This document shows positions 23,701 to 36,492 of a DNA stretch of 64,000 bases, piece after piece. The notes below the pieces were generated by a model that worked only from the letters and a program-made list of their open reading frames with translations, was not told the DNA's origin and made no database searches. The position numbers and the translations under genes were made by a program. The stretch's first letter is position 1. Every line of letters starts with the position of its first letter. The DNA is from Nautilus pompilius (taxonomy: Eukaryota > Mollusca > Cephalopoda > Nautilida > Nautilidae): positions 124,001 through 188,000 of the forward strand of contig JACATO010002730.1 of assembly GCA_018389105.1 (NCBI GenBank), read 5' to 3'.

Positions 23701-23930
23701 ATGCAAAAGAAACCAAAAAAACATTACAAAAGGCGGTAAAAGCAATGTAAAAGAGAACATAAAAAAATAAACATTTGATAATAAATATAATGTAAAAGAA
23801 ACCAAATAAATATGCAAATAGGAATGAGGGTAATATAAAAGAAAGCGCATATAAATCAAATGTAAATAAAGGTAATGAAAATAAAACAAATAACACTGTG
23901 CAACACAAAATTTTTCGCATAAACAAAAAT
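20740..23930 (+). repeat. Degenerate minisatellite, units about 40 bp, roughly 75-80 copies
   Basis: About 3.2 kb is built from variants of one unit containing GATAAATGTAATGTAAAAG and AAACCAAACAAATAAACAAA. Unit length varies from about 36 to 43 bp and neighbouring units differ by substitutions and small indels, so it is old. The strand is A-rich. Many hydrophobic ORFs on the opposite strand (Phe, Leu, Ile, Tyr-rich, with recurring FFYITFI-like phrases) are translations of the repeat and not genes. Confidence 0.85.
23150..23265 (-). repeat. Inverted units inside the minisatellite
   Basis: Here the unit appears in reverse orientation (CTTCCTTTACATTATATTTA, then CAGTGTTTGG), with plus-oriented units on both sides. 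It suggests a small local inversion in the array. Confidence 0.6.
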
Positions 23931-24010
23931 AGATGATTTTGGTCAAATCATAAGTGCTGAGTTAAAAATGCACGTTAAAACATTGTATCACATATAGTTT
24001 TTTGTTATTG

Positions 24011-24031
24011 TGATATATATATATATATAGG
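24011..24031. repeat. (AT)n microsatellite
   Basis: About nine to ten AT/TA dinucleotides between the minisatellite and the transposon-type pseudogene. Confidence 0.85.
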
Positions 24032-24354
24032 CGTCCGAGTTCAAACAGTTGTAGAAATTCAAGGAGTGAATCGACGGAGCTGAAATTTGGTGAACAGATG
24101 GCAGGATGAATTCTCAGTCGAGTTGTATATCTGTTTCAGGATTAACTGGCCCAGTTATGGACTAGTCGACCTGGGACATCGGATGTAAGGGACTCAGATG
24201 TAAGGGACCAGTTTTCCAAGTCCAATCAAGGCAAAATATATTGATATCAACTCGGATGTAAGGAGCTTGTTAAATGAATGTGTATTTACAACATAATTGA
24301 TGCCAATTTTTTTACAACATAATTGAGGACAATAAACTAGTCAGTACCTACCAT

Positions 24355-26074
24355 ATGACAGATTCTTTGCCCCTTACCATGGCATCCGGACGAGTTTGTG
24401 CGAATAATCCAAATAGTTTTTGTTATGTTTGCGCCAAATTTACCAAAAAATCACAGCAGGGAAAAATTATAGATCTGGTCAAAGTTGCATACCATTCTTA
24501 CTTCATAGTCAAGCTTGGAGACCAGGACAAAAGTTGGGAGCCTCATATAAATTGCAATACTTGCTATTCTGGTCTCACAAAAATGGACGAAAGGCACTGG
24601 AAATATGCCCTTTGCAATTCCAATTGTTTGGAGAGAACCTAAGGATCACTAAACAGACTGTTATTTTTGTATGTCAATGATATCTGGGTATTCAACAAAG
24701 AACAAGCACAAAATAGAATACCATGACATCCACTCTGCTATAAAGTCTGTTTCTCACAGTGATGAGCTACCCGTTCCAATACCACCTTTTAACTATGAAG
24801 ATCTTCTTGAAGTTGGCAGTAATTGAGAACCGAAAAACAGGAAGTGGTCATCTGACAGTGATTACAACCCTGATAAGGAGAATGACCCACATTTGATAAC
24901 ACAATCTGAACTCAATGACTTGATTCGTGATCTAAAACTAACCAAGGATAATTCAGAATTGCTTGGTTCAAAGCTGCGGCAATGGAACTTGTTGGCACCT
25001 GGCACACTGATCTCAGTTTACAGGAATCGCGGTGAAAACTGGACAGCTTTTTTGAAACCAAGGAAATCTTTGCTATTGTACAGATATCAATGGTTTGATG
25101 AATGAACTGGGTTATTATCATAATCCGGATGAGTGACGGTTGTTTATTAATTCTTCAAAGCTCAGTCTCAAGGCAGTTTTGCTGCAAAATAGCAATATTA
25201 ATTCATCTGTCCCAGTGGCCCATGCAACTGGAATGAAAGAGCCATACAAATCCATGGAAACTATATTCAATGCCATCAAATACAGTGAACACAATTGGAG
25301 CATATGTGGGGATTTTAAAATGATTGGCTTACTTACTGGAATGCAAAGTAGTTTTACAAAGTATTGCTGCTTCCTTTATCTGTGGGATAGCAGATCCACT
25401 CAGCAGCATTACCAAAAGAAAGAATGGCCAAGAAGAGAAAGATATGTACCTGGTGAAAGCAGTGTAATGCACCAACCATTGTTAGCTCCTGAAAAAATTC
25501 TTCTACCACCACTGCAAATCAAATTAGGTCTAATGAAGAATTTTGTGAAGGCTATGAACAAAGAAGGTAATGTGTTTAAGTACCTCAGAAAAAAATTTCA
25601 AAAAATGAGTGATGCCAAACTGAAAGAAGGGATTTTCATTGGGCCTCAAATCAGAAAAACTCTTAATGATCCAGAGTTTGAGAAGCAGTTGAATCAATTG
25701 GAACTTAATGCTTGGCAATCCTTCAAAGCAGTTGTCTGTCACTGGTTTCTTAGGCAATAAGAAGAGAAAAGACTATATAGAGCTAGTCACCAAACTTATT
25801 GAAGATTACCATGTGATGGGTTGCCGCATGTCACTTAAAATGCATTTTTTATATTCACACGGACTTCTTTCTCCAGAATATGGGAAGCGTTAGTGATGAA
25901 CACGGAGAACGTTTTCATCAATAAATTTCCTACATGGAGCAGCGATATCAGGGCAGATATAATTCAACTATGATGGGAGGTTTTTGTTGGTTTCTTCAGA
26001 GAGAATCGAGTGTAAGCTACACGAGACACTCACGTAGTACAACATATTTCAAACAGAAGAAAGCTTCTGAATAA
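24355..26074 (+). pseudogene. Uncharacterised transposon-type protein, broken copy 1
   Basis: A relic of about 570 codons, in several frames. The N-terminal part (24355-24642) has CYVC and HINCNTC pairs suggesting a zinc-binding module. After a frameshift comes a DCYFC motif, GYSTKNKHKIEYHDI and DELPVPIPP. The C-terminal part (25140-25760) reads LKAVLLQN, ICGDFK, FTKYCCFL, KILLPPLQIKLGLMKNFVK and KEGIFIGPQIR, then SDEHGERFH in another frame, ending at TAA 26074. At least three frameshifts and several stops break it. It matches a multi-copy family known to me from arthropod and mollusc predictions without an assigned function. A second copy at 38640-40170 sits between inverted repeats, so a transposase is likely. 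Confidence 0.75.
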
Positions 26075-26239
26075 GATGATGCCGGAAGTGATCGAACCAT
26101 TCATGACAATGTACGAAACGTTTCTCACTGAAAAGTAGTATAAAATCTTGACTTTTACTGAATGGGGCATATTATGAAAATCTTTGAGGTATTTTCCTTT
26201 GAACTATTAAACTTCTAATAGCAAAAGATCTAGACGTGC

Positions 26240-26344
26240 TAGAGAAAAACGGATGGTACCATTGAAATCAGCGTGTAAAAATTAACCAGAAATATCTAAT
26301 TATACGTATGCGGAAAACAAAAAGTTGAAATTTGTTGCATAACA
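26240..26344 (+). mobile_element. Probable decayed right end of copy 1 element
   Basis: The reverse complement contains TTAATTTTTACACGCTGATTTC and then TAGCACGTCTAG, matching the subterminal part of the element at 38640-40170 (CTAATTTTTCATGCTGATTTC, then CAGCACGTATCAG). Counting the same 69 bases outward lands on TGTTATGCAAC, a weak match to the CACTGGTCAAC terminus. I could not find the left end. Confidence 0.45.
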
Positions 26345-26499
26345 CTGGTAGTTGTAATGATTTCCATGGGTTTTCGCAAATACCCCAGTGCGTAGAATTA
26401 CAACGTGATTATCTAATTAGCTCTCAAAACCATCTCATAGCAGGAGTACAGGAATTTCGATATCTTCCATGTAATTTTCAAGATTATTCGCTTTATTCT

Positions 26500-26800
26500 T
26501 TTTTTTTTTTGGTGTTGTGCGTTGTTTAGGGGAGTGTTTGTTAGGTTGCTTTTGTATGTGGGTGTAGCTGGATCGGTTCCACGACCGGCCGTCTCAGCTG
26601 TTTATAAGTGAGGCCTTATTTCGACCTGTGTTTTGTTTAAAGTGTACCTCAGCCTAGCGAGAGCAGCGGGCTACCCAACTCCTTCGTATTGCACGCAGGA
26701 GGGGTAGGTTTGTCCTGGCTGAACTCTCTAGAAACAGAGTTTTCTCTCTGTATGTCCTTGTACTGAAAGGGAAGTTTGGGCCACTGTTTATTTTTCAGTT
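26500..26800 (+). repeat. SINE-like repeat family 1, copy B
   Basis: Same family as 3530-3900 and 36222-36492. It carries GGTTCCACGACCGGCCG, AGCTGTTTATAAGTGAGG and GAGAGCAGCGGGCTACCCAA. Copies A and B also share the part after TTTTCTCTCT (TATGTCCTT, then a GGCC-containing stretch and TTTATTTTT), so the unit extends past the core seen in copy C. Confidence 0.75.
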
Positions 26801-29800
26801 TCCAAAAATGGAAGGATGGAGAGCTTTATGTTAAATTTATTTTAAATACTACAAAAATTGAAATTTTTATTTTGAAGAATTCAAAACAGGAACATGTACT
26901 TAACTAGTTTTTTCATTTGGTAGGATGTTCTATGAACCCGGAAGTTACTTTGCAACTGGGTTCCACAATTCATTATTATTTCATGTGTAATGTTTTAGTA
27001 TCAATTTTGCTTCTTCATATCATAAATTATTTTTGTTCTGCTGTTAGCAAAGTCAGTGTTAACATAATATTTATGTATTTAAAGCTACTATATTACGATA
27101 GAACCACATATGATATCACTAGAAATAAAATTTTATGGAAATCTCGACAATGCGACAAACTAAAACAATGAAGATAATGTGGTTATTAAATAAGATGTCT
27201 GGCTCACTGTTTGTTTGTGGGTAGTGAGACTTGACAAACCATAATGAGAATGCACGGTTTATTTTAAAATACATAGCTTGCCAGAAATTTCGTCTCCGGG
27301 AATACAATTTTATTTGTTTTTCTACTTATTATTTATTTTAAAATATCAATTTCTTTCATAAGTTTATTTAATGCTTCATGTTCATATCGTTTTAACATCC
27401 TATATTTTGTGTCAAAAATATTTTCTGCATCTGATCTGAATAAAACGTTTATGGTTTTAACTCTTTTCCCCGCTACATTTTCCCTAAATAAATATTTTAA
27501 ACACTTTCTGAAAAATACTAATTCGAGACGTAAACTAGTATAACGTGAATGACCTATACGGACCTGTTTCACGCCAAGATGAGAGGGCTAGCACATTTAT
27601 CTTTTGGAACCGGAGCTCATGATAATGAAGCTATTACTATTGCTCTGTAAAATGAGTCAAATGCAAGCTCTTCGCTTTATTTGCATTTTAATATAATTTT
27701 TTTTTGGTTTTACGAGATTTGTCAAGGAGAACTTAACTGGGTATTTTAAAATAATTAAGAGTTTGGGGGTCTTGATCGTCTGGAAAATTAATGGTTTGGT
27801 TGTGTACGGTTAGAAATACTGGAGCTGTGACTATAAAATGGCTATTCTTATCAGCGTGATTTGGCATCATAAAAATTTATTAATAATAAGTGTAAATGAA
27901 TGGAATAAATGATCATCGCTATTAGTTTATAGTTATTTGTAAACCTGTTTAAAATTCAAACTTTCTGCTGATTTTGCTGTAGATACTTTATGTAAATCAA
28001 GCCTCCTATAATAAATAAATTAAAACTAAAATAATCTAGCACTGTAGTCTTTGAAATATCTGAGGTATTTATTGTTCAATGAAAAATATAAAAAATATAA
28101 AAACATGTATAGTGAAACAACTTTTTAACTTCTCAGAAACATTACCACACAAAAGTTTTTCTGGGAACTTTATGCAAGCTATAATAACATTATATTTCTT
28201 GGTATAAGCTACTGAAAAATAAAAAACCTCTTGCTACTCTTTTCCAGCTGATTACAAAAATTTCTTAAAATATATTACGCATGTAAATATTTATGATTTA
28301 AAATAGCTAATTAATTTAATCTTAGAATGCTTTAATGTTTTTATATTGTTTTCATTAATATTAAAACCAGAAAAGAGAAAAAACAATAAAAACGTACACT
28401 AGCATCAAAATGTTCTCAACATTTCCAGTCATTTCAGTAGGCTTCCAAGAGACAAGAACAAACTTATTACCAAGTGTATATTCTTCGGTAATTTTTTTGT
28501 ATTTGTGCCAGAGAAAACACAATTACATTATCGTTACGTATCGAATGCAGATCATTTATATATTGCAGATAAAACAAAATAAAACGGAGTCGCATCGTGC
28601 AAACTATCATATGAATATTTAGCATGTAATTTTATTAATCTATCCTTTCTTTTAAAAATGCTAAAAACAGCGATGAAAACACTACTGTTTAAAATCTTGT
28701 CAATCACAGTTTTCCATAAAGTCATGAAACCCCATATATATATATAACGAGACCACTGATAAAGTATTTAGAATTGAAGCAAAAAATGTATGCAGAAGGG
28801 TGTGAGTGTGGGGATAGGAGCTACCCTTTATAAACAAGAAGAAAAAAATTTTAATTTCGTAGCTACTAAATTAGTGAAGATTCATAAAGTCCATCTTCAG
28901 CAACGTTTACGGACAATAAAAAAAAAAAAAACAGAAACATACATTAGACGATATTTAATAACACGGTAAAGACATGTGTTTGTATATGATAAAGAAAAAA
29001 ATAAAATTTTCTTAGCCATTCCGCGTGGCTGCAGGAGACATAAAACTTTGTTTTTACTATATCCATCGCTACGTTAACTGTCAACTTTTAAAATTGGTAT
29101 TACACAAACAAAACTTAAAAAAAGAGCTGCATTCATTTATTTTAAAAGTTTGCTTCATTTTCATTAAAAAAATGTTCTCACTTATTATATTTCAGTTTTT
29201 CAGACCGAAACTTATTTTATAAAAAAAACACACGTAATCAAAGAAATCGTGTGTGTGGCCCGTTTACCAAACAGTCCCTTAATGATGGATTGTGGACTGT
29301 TCTGAAGGTTTATATGTTTCGAACGACTCTCTTATTGGAAATATTTTACCACCTCCAGGATATTTATTTCGGTGTTGAAAATTTTTTTAAAAAAGAAACG
29401 CTGTTAAAAACATGCAGGTGTACAAAACCAAAGAAGCGTAGGCTTCATCATAATTTAGGTCTAAAACGTATGCCAATGTTAATGCGAGTACAAGTGTGTT
29501 TATAGCTTCAAGGGTCGTCATGAATGGTAAACATTAACTGCAAAATAAAATCCATTGCTAAGAATAGAGAGAAGTCGTACGTGGTTTCTGTGTGGGTTTT
29601 TATAGCGCGATGTAGCCTCGGGAAGTTTGAGAGACCGGTAGAGCGGGAGGAGGAGAAAGCGTTGTCTCCGACTTGTCTCCCAGCGGGCTCAGTGTTCCGT
29701 TTATTTCCGGCCGCTACCCGTCAAGTAGCCGTGTGTCCCTATCGATCGCTCCTCCAAGATGAAGTTAATTATTACAGGCCGGAATAAAAATACGTCTCCA

Positions 29801-30055
29801 CTACCAGGTCCATACTGAACACAGGAACGCCATAGCAAATTGTTAACGCTGCAGTTGTCTTTAAAGCAAAGTCGTGATCTAAATATCTGTTGCTGCAGCG
29901 CACTTCTTGTGTCAGACATTTTAATAATAATGCATAGGTGACAAGAAAAAATGTACAACATATATACAACAAATAATGTCCATTTAATTTCTTTGTTTTG
30001 TTGAATGTATTTCTTAAATTCCTTTTTCTTTAGCAATTCAAATAGGTATTAATTT
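26801..30055. other. No gene recognised; GC-rich patch at 29560-29830
   Basis: AT-rich sequence without familiar motifs. The patch at 29560-29830 has many CpG dinucleotides and sharply different composition, with an 87-codon plus-strand ORF (29524-29787). It could be a promoter-type island, a first exon or an old insertion. No homology is visible. Confidence 0.35.
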
Positions 30056-30059
30056 TTTT

Positions 30060-30710
30060 TTCGTCACCAATTGTTTATTTGTTTGTCTTTTACATTACAT
30101 TTATTAGCATTTGCATACCTCTTTGATTTCTCTTACTTTACATATTTATCTACGTTTGTTCACTTATTTTTCTTCTACAGTGACATTATTCGCGCTTGTT
30201 TGCATACTTGTTTTTTCTTTGCATTCATTTTATCTCCATTTGTTTATTTCTTTCATTTCGTTCTGGTTATCTATTCCATCATTTGTATATTTGATTGTTT
30301 TTTAACATTACATCAATCACCTTTTCCATATTTATTTGCTTTCTATTAGATTATGTTTATAACCGATTCGTTATTTCTTTGACTTCTATAACATTACCCT
30401 TTAACCCTTTAGTTACTTTCTTAAATCCTTTTACATTACATTTATTACCATATGCGTATCTGTTTGTTTCTGTTTTATATTTTCTTACCATTTGTTATTA
30501 TTTAGCTTTCTTTTACAATAAATTTAACTCTGTTAGCTAGGGATTTTTGCTTGGCCTTGATCATCGTTTTCAAAATTTATTTGCTTTCATTCAAAATACA
30601 TTTATTACCATTTGGTTATTTATTTAATTTTCTTTACATTAACTTATAACCCTATGTATATTTCTTTGGTTTCTTCTACACCATTATAACATATTTTTAT
30701 TTGATTCTTT
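30060..30710 (-). repeat. Minisatellite, same unit as 20740-23930 but inverted
   Basis: The plus strand here is T-rich and reads TTTTACATTACATTTATTA followed by variants of CATTTGTTTATTTGTTT, the reverse complement of the large array's unit. About 15 degenerate units are present. The ORFs at 30071-30540 are its translations. Confidence 0.75.
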
Positions 30711-32739
30711 ATCATACAAAAATGACAATTTGATTCTGTAGTCTTGCTACAAGTTAAGTTAATATTTTAATATTTTCTATAGTAAAAACAAATAAAAGGT
30801 TTTTAAAAATGTTCTTTAGATATAATAAGAAAAATGTTTTGTTGAATCATGTCATATGAATAGCAATAATAATGCATTGCAAATATCTTTGGTGCTCTGT
30901 AGTAAAAAAAAAATTGACATCCGAAGAAGATATGCATAACATACAAGCATTATTAAAAACCTTTAATAAATTCGATAACATATATTTTTTATTTACAAGT
31001 TCTTTGTTTTTATGTTTTTCTTGAACCTTAAGCTCCAATTGGATATCCAGTATTTTCAATAAGATAGCCATTACGGCCGACTGTAAATCGACCACGTTTT
31101 ACAGATGTTTGTAGCTTTTGAGCATGCATGCTTTACAAATTGCATCTTCAAAACAAAAGGACGAACCTCTTCTTTAGATAACCACTAAATCGTATTATGC
31201 CTATGGAGGTCGATGTTGGATTTTAGTTAGCCATCTTGTAATTGTGCGGTTTGTGACTGACCAGAACACTTCAACAAGCAAAGAATACCTCTCATTTCAG
31301 TGAAGAGAAAACATGCTAAAACTATAGCAGTAGGCGAAAAACCTTAGCACCGGAAGTAAACCTACAGAAAATTTGCTGATGTTCATGAAAGGATATTTCA
31401 TTTCCACCTGATTGGTTAGACTTTCAACACAATCCTGCTCCAATGAGAATCAGACTGCTGTCGCTGCCAAAACGTGCAATCACAAATTAGCCGCTTTAAA
31501 TATATTTGTTTTTATATTATAGTTTTACTTTAAGAAAGGCCTAATATTAAAGTTACACATTCCTTTGATTAATTATTTAAGGGTCTTATTAAAATTTTTC
31601 TAAAGAAATATAAAATTAGAAAACCCAGATTTGTATTCTTGTTGCAAAATAACAAGTATCATGTATTAACAAAATAAAGAGAAAAAAATACTAATTTTAC
31701 CCATTCCGTTAGATAGCACTATATCAAGAAATATTAAACTAAATATTTAAAGCTGAAAATTTTATTCGTTTTCCTAAATTAATTTATGCAGTAATATGTC
31801 TTATACAGGCATTTGTGTGGTCTGCAATGGATAGGAGCTCGAGAAGTATCCCTATCAGTACCATAACTTGGTTTGGCAAAATTCCCATGGAGTGTAATTT
31901 ATACGAATCTGTCGGCGTAGATTTCTTCCTAAAGCTAATCATCAGATAATTTTTTGCGGGAACTTTCTTTAGCTAAGTCAGGACGAAATGCGTCAGGCAC
32001 ATTCGCACCTGGTCATTGTTTCCGGTGTCATATGATTTCATTTTTCGCTTGGCTAGTGTATCGCTACTCCGACATGTTACAGTCTGGTGAAAAGGGGGAT
32101 ATACTGCAAAATAAAGGTAAAATGCGAGCGTTTCTAACCAGTTAACATTCAAATTAACTAGAGTTCCAAGAATGATCCTACACGGCTAAATAATTTAGAC
32201 AAATCAAAACGACAAAACAATGAACAATAAGGTGAATGGACCCAGAGGGTCTCTTCGTAGTGCTATCTTGTGGTCTGATTTCAATCTACTCAAAGTTTGT
32301 ATTAACTTACTGGGCTGACAGTTGCAACTTGTATTGCTTTATTAAACGACTTCGGAGGCTTCAATTTATAAGAGGCATCAGCAAAATTAGAGAATGAAAA
32401 ACATCTATGCTAGAAAACTAAAGCAGCTTGAAATAATGAGAGTGAATGTCTTTTGACCGGAATGATACTGAAACAGTTTTCAAGAGTACAGTATGTCTAC
32501 AGGACACATATTTGTGACTTGTGTTAGTTTTCAAGGATCAACATTTCTGGTTATGGCACTTTATTATGCAAATCTAATTAACCAAATGATTTTTTTTAAA
32601 AGTCGTCTGAGGGAGAGATATAAGAAAACAAAAGGAAAGATAAGGTTTATCGAAATTGTCAGTGATGATATAAATGTATAGAAGCAGCCCAAAATATTGA
32701 TAAATAATTGAAAAGGCATAAAAGGAAGGTGAAAAGTAA

Positions 32740-32778
<39 letters not shown>

Positions 32779-35700
32779 GAAGGGTTAGCTGTTGCAGTCA
32801 GGTTGTGGATAAATCAAGTTTGAACAGTTTTCAGATAACAGAAGCAAAGAATGGCTCTATAAATTGCAGTGACAGCTCGATCGAGTCTTGACGGCGTCTG
32901 ACCATAAAGTACGGGCGCGGGTTTATGACCCTAAGCAGCTCGAGCCTCGGCCGACCGTTACAAACTTTGGATAAAAATGTCGCTGACTCTCGCCCACTGG
33001 TCGGTGTTTTACCGATGACACAGGCGAGATCGCACGCTTCATTAACGGCCGGTATTTACGCGTCCCTGACACGCGGTCTATTGGCCTGCATCGTGATTTA
33101 TTGGCAACAAAAAACAACAACCTCTCAACGCCGGCCAAACATTTTTATGGGTGGAATGCACGATGGCATCAACAGCAGAACATCAGATCAAGCCGACCCA
33201 TTAAAATAGAAGCAAATTTCTATTGTAAAACTGCAGTTAAAGTCGGGTCTCGCAGAAAAGTGATTTTCAGGCTCACCCCTCCCTAGGAACCTCGTTTCGA
33301 ATTGCATATTATGTCCACATTATTAGATTAGCTTTAAAGAGGAATCCACACGTTGTTTTTGAGAATGGCTGTCCTGGTAATCGGTTGTTTTAACCCCTTT
33401 CACAACAAGTACACGGGCTATTTCAATGGCTTTTGTCTTATATTTTTGATCGACTACTTAAACACACGCAAGATCAACAATTTAAAAATAATTTTAGAAA
33501 AGGTACGCTCAGAATTTAGCGACAATAATTAAGGAAATAGTTGTTGTTGTAGCATGTTAATTTTCTGCGGAAAGAACGCAAATGCAATCAAGCGATATGT
33601 TGAATTTATTTATGAATGTACATTGTCAGTGAACTTTCCTGACAAGTTAACATACTGTAAAAACAGGCTGCCATAAAGATAATATATATACATGTTTTTA
33701 TGCAAGTTTCTTTAGCAATGATTTAAAATTTTCTTACTCGTGTTAATTCACTATAGAGTTTGCACCATGAAAAAGTTATTTAAAAATGCCAATTTCATGT
33801 TTGTACTAAAAAAAAATTGTGGCAACGAGTTAATTTTTAATAACTACAAGATAATACTAATGTGTTTTTCTGCTTACGTCATCGTAAAAGGATAAAAAAA
33901 TACGTAAGCTAGGATAAATGCAGAAAGAAGAACAAAAAGCAGAAAGCATTTGATAAATTTCAGGAAAACAGCCAATATTTTATGAAAAGTGTAGAGAAAA
34001 TTTATTAAATTATTAGTGCTACGCGTAATTTCACCTTTGAAAAAAGACCAAAGATGCATCAGCTGCCATTATTGGTCTACAGACGGTTTCGTAGTGACAT
34101 GATTGAAGATTTTCAAAAGACTTTTCCAAAAAAGATAGGCAAGTTCCTTGAAACTAGTAACACATCATTTATCATTAGAGTTCCTGTATAAGATAAATCA
34201 AAGTCGTTCTCGATTAGATATTGCAAGATGTCTTTCAATCGTTTAAATTACCTTCCCTAAATACTTTACCAGTATGTTCAGTGGAAGCAAAAAAGAAAAT
34301 GTTTTCTAAAAATACTAAACTTGCAGATTTTGGCGAAGAAGGGTTTATATTTATTTTAGAATATACTTGCTCTTCTGAGCTTTTTATCTGAATGATTTTA
34401 AAAGGCCGATACAAAGTAATTTCAGTAATATATCTACGGAAATCTAAGAAATTAGATAACGTAATGACAAAAATATTTTAAATAGTTATCACTCTTTGTT
34501 TCTTTGCATGCAGGAAGCTGGTTTCCACTTTCTTCCAATACTTCTGCTTTTCTATCTGTTATAACCTCCTGTCTACTACACAAGGTATTGTTTCTGATAT
34601 GGAGGTGGAACTTTCATAAGGATTGGTAATTTATCAGCTGAACTTTCTACTTTGATTACCAAGTCACAATCCTTAAAAATGAACTTGTAATATTTGGTTT
34701 GAGAATATTTATGGAAGTCCCATAGTACACACACACTGGAAGACCTATTAGAGCTCGTCTATATAACTGGAAAGCAAACCGAAATGTCGGGAAAAAACGC
34801 ACGAGCCAACAGTTTGACAAAGAAGATCCTGAAGGAAAGACATATCTAATCTTAAAATAAACCATTAATTTTAATGCAAGCTTCTACTGTGATTATAGTA
34901 TTAAAAAAACAACAAAAAACTGGATCATTACATACTTTGCTTTCAGCTAATAATATTATAAAGTAAAAATTACAAAAATACAAAGCGATTCAATTAGATA
35001 TTTGGTAAATAACAGGGTTTGTTTTAAAGTGTATAATCACTTCTTTTGCTTTTACATTTAAGTATAAGTGTCTGCCAAACAAATATTAAATGTATCCACT
35101 TTTTTACAGTATGCATTGCAAAACTTTTTAAAAGGCATGATTTTACAGATAGAAAGAGTAAATGCTTTTGTGTTGTTTTCCTTTAAGCCTTAAAATTACA
35201 ATTATCAAAACAATATAGGCATATTTTAATATAAACTGTATAAATTAATTAAAGATAAAGCATTTGTGCACAATTCAAAATTGACCATAAGGTTGGAAAT
35301 ATAGTGATCATATTGCGCAATATCTAAACCCTATATAATGCAATTACTTACTGACGTCTTATAAACGAGCAGACACTGTATAGCTGCTTCTGACGTGCAC
35401 CACAACTCTGAATATGTCTCATTACTGCTCACCAGACGTCAGACGCAGTCTTATAGTAATGGATTCATTCTCCTCTGCTGTCAAGTATTGACAATTCCGG
35501 AATAGTCCCTGAAGCACCGGATTGCTGTCCAATACGCATGCAAAGCTAATCTAGACATTTTTATAGGGGTATAGACAAAAAATAAAAAATAAAAACAAAC
35601 AAGGAGACCATAGAAATATCCATTTCCTCTTGAAGTTGATTTTTTTTACTGTTTTTGCATTTTGACTCTTGCATTATCGTCCATGAGGTGAACTGATTGC

Positions 35701-36221
35701 TGCAAGTTCGTACAAAGAGTAAAATATCAGTTTTAATGACTTTCAGGTCCGAATACCCAACTAAAACACCATAGAACCGTACAGTGAGCATTATGTTTGT
35801 TTCGCCAAACATGGGAAGGACCATGAGTAAAGTAAAGGCTCATTTAACTCATATTAACTAAAAACAACTTCTTGTTTGCTAAAGTACAGCGTAGATGAGA
35901 CTTATACACTCCATTCTCGATCAGCGGTGTGCTTGTGTTAGGCGTGTGTGAAGTACAGGGTATCTAGTTTGTAGATTTTCAGTGTAGCCGATTTCCTAAG
36001 TCTGATCGAAGCTACATTATCACGCATGTACCATAATTTGATCTGGATGGCGCATGCAGAGATGGTGCGGTTGAGCTGAGCCAGATGAGAAATGCAACAG
36101 TTATTGGTACGATTACTACTGCTAAGGCACCACTTGTTTCATGAGCCAAACTGCCCTCTTTGTTCCTCCTCAAAATCGCCTGGTAACACGCTAAATTACA
36201 CTAATCTATCAACTAATGATC
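30711..36221. other. No gene recognised; GC-rich patch at 32870-33290
   Basis: Mostly AT-rich anonymous DNA. A CpG-rich patch at 32870-33290 is open on both strands (94 codons plus, 71 minus), without recognisable motifs. A TA-rich microsatellite lies just before it. Confidence 0.35.
32748..32776. repeat. (AT)n microsatellite
   Basis: About 13 TA dinucleotides after a short A run. Confidence 0.9.
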
Positions 36222-36492
36222 TGTATTTTTTGTGGGGGTGGTGTGGTGCATTTGTTAGGGCATGTTTGTTAAGTTTGCAAGTGTATGTGGTGGGAGCTGG
36301 GTCGGTTCCACGACCGGCCGCCTCAGCTGTTTATAAGTGAGGTCTTATTTCGACCTGTATTATTTTTCTTAATGTTAGTGTACCTCATCCTAGCGAGAGC
36401 AGCGGGCTACCCAACTCCTTCGTAATCTAATACGCTCAGGAGAGGTAGGTTTATCCAGGCTGAACCCTCTAGAACAGAGTTTTCTCTCAGCC
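36222..36492 (+). repeat. SINE-like repeat family 1, copy C
   Basis: The cleanest copy of the core. Near its left third GGTCGGTTCCACGACC can fold as a 5-bp stem with a 6-base loop containing TTCC, reminiscent of a tRNA T-arm and thus of a Pol III B box. The match to copies A and B stops at GAGTTTTCTCTC. Confidence 0.8.

Noticed and set aside
20740-23930. Regular repeats as a CRISPR array
   Set aside because: Units are contiguous and diverged with no unique spacers, and the window is eukaryotic.
20754-23946. A series of minus-strand hydrophobic ORFs resembling membrane proteins
   Set aside because: They overlap in several frames, repeat the same Phe/Leu/Tyr phrases and coincide with the degenerate minisatellite.
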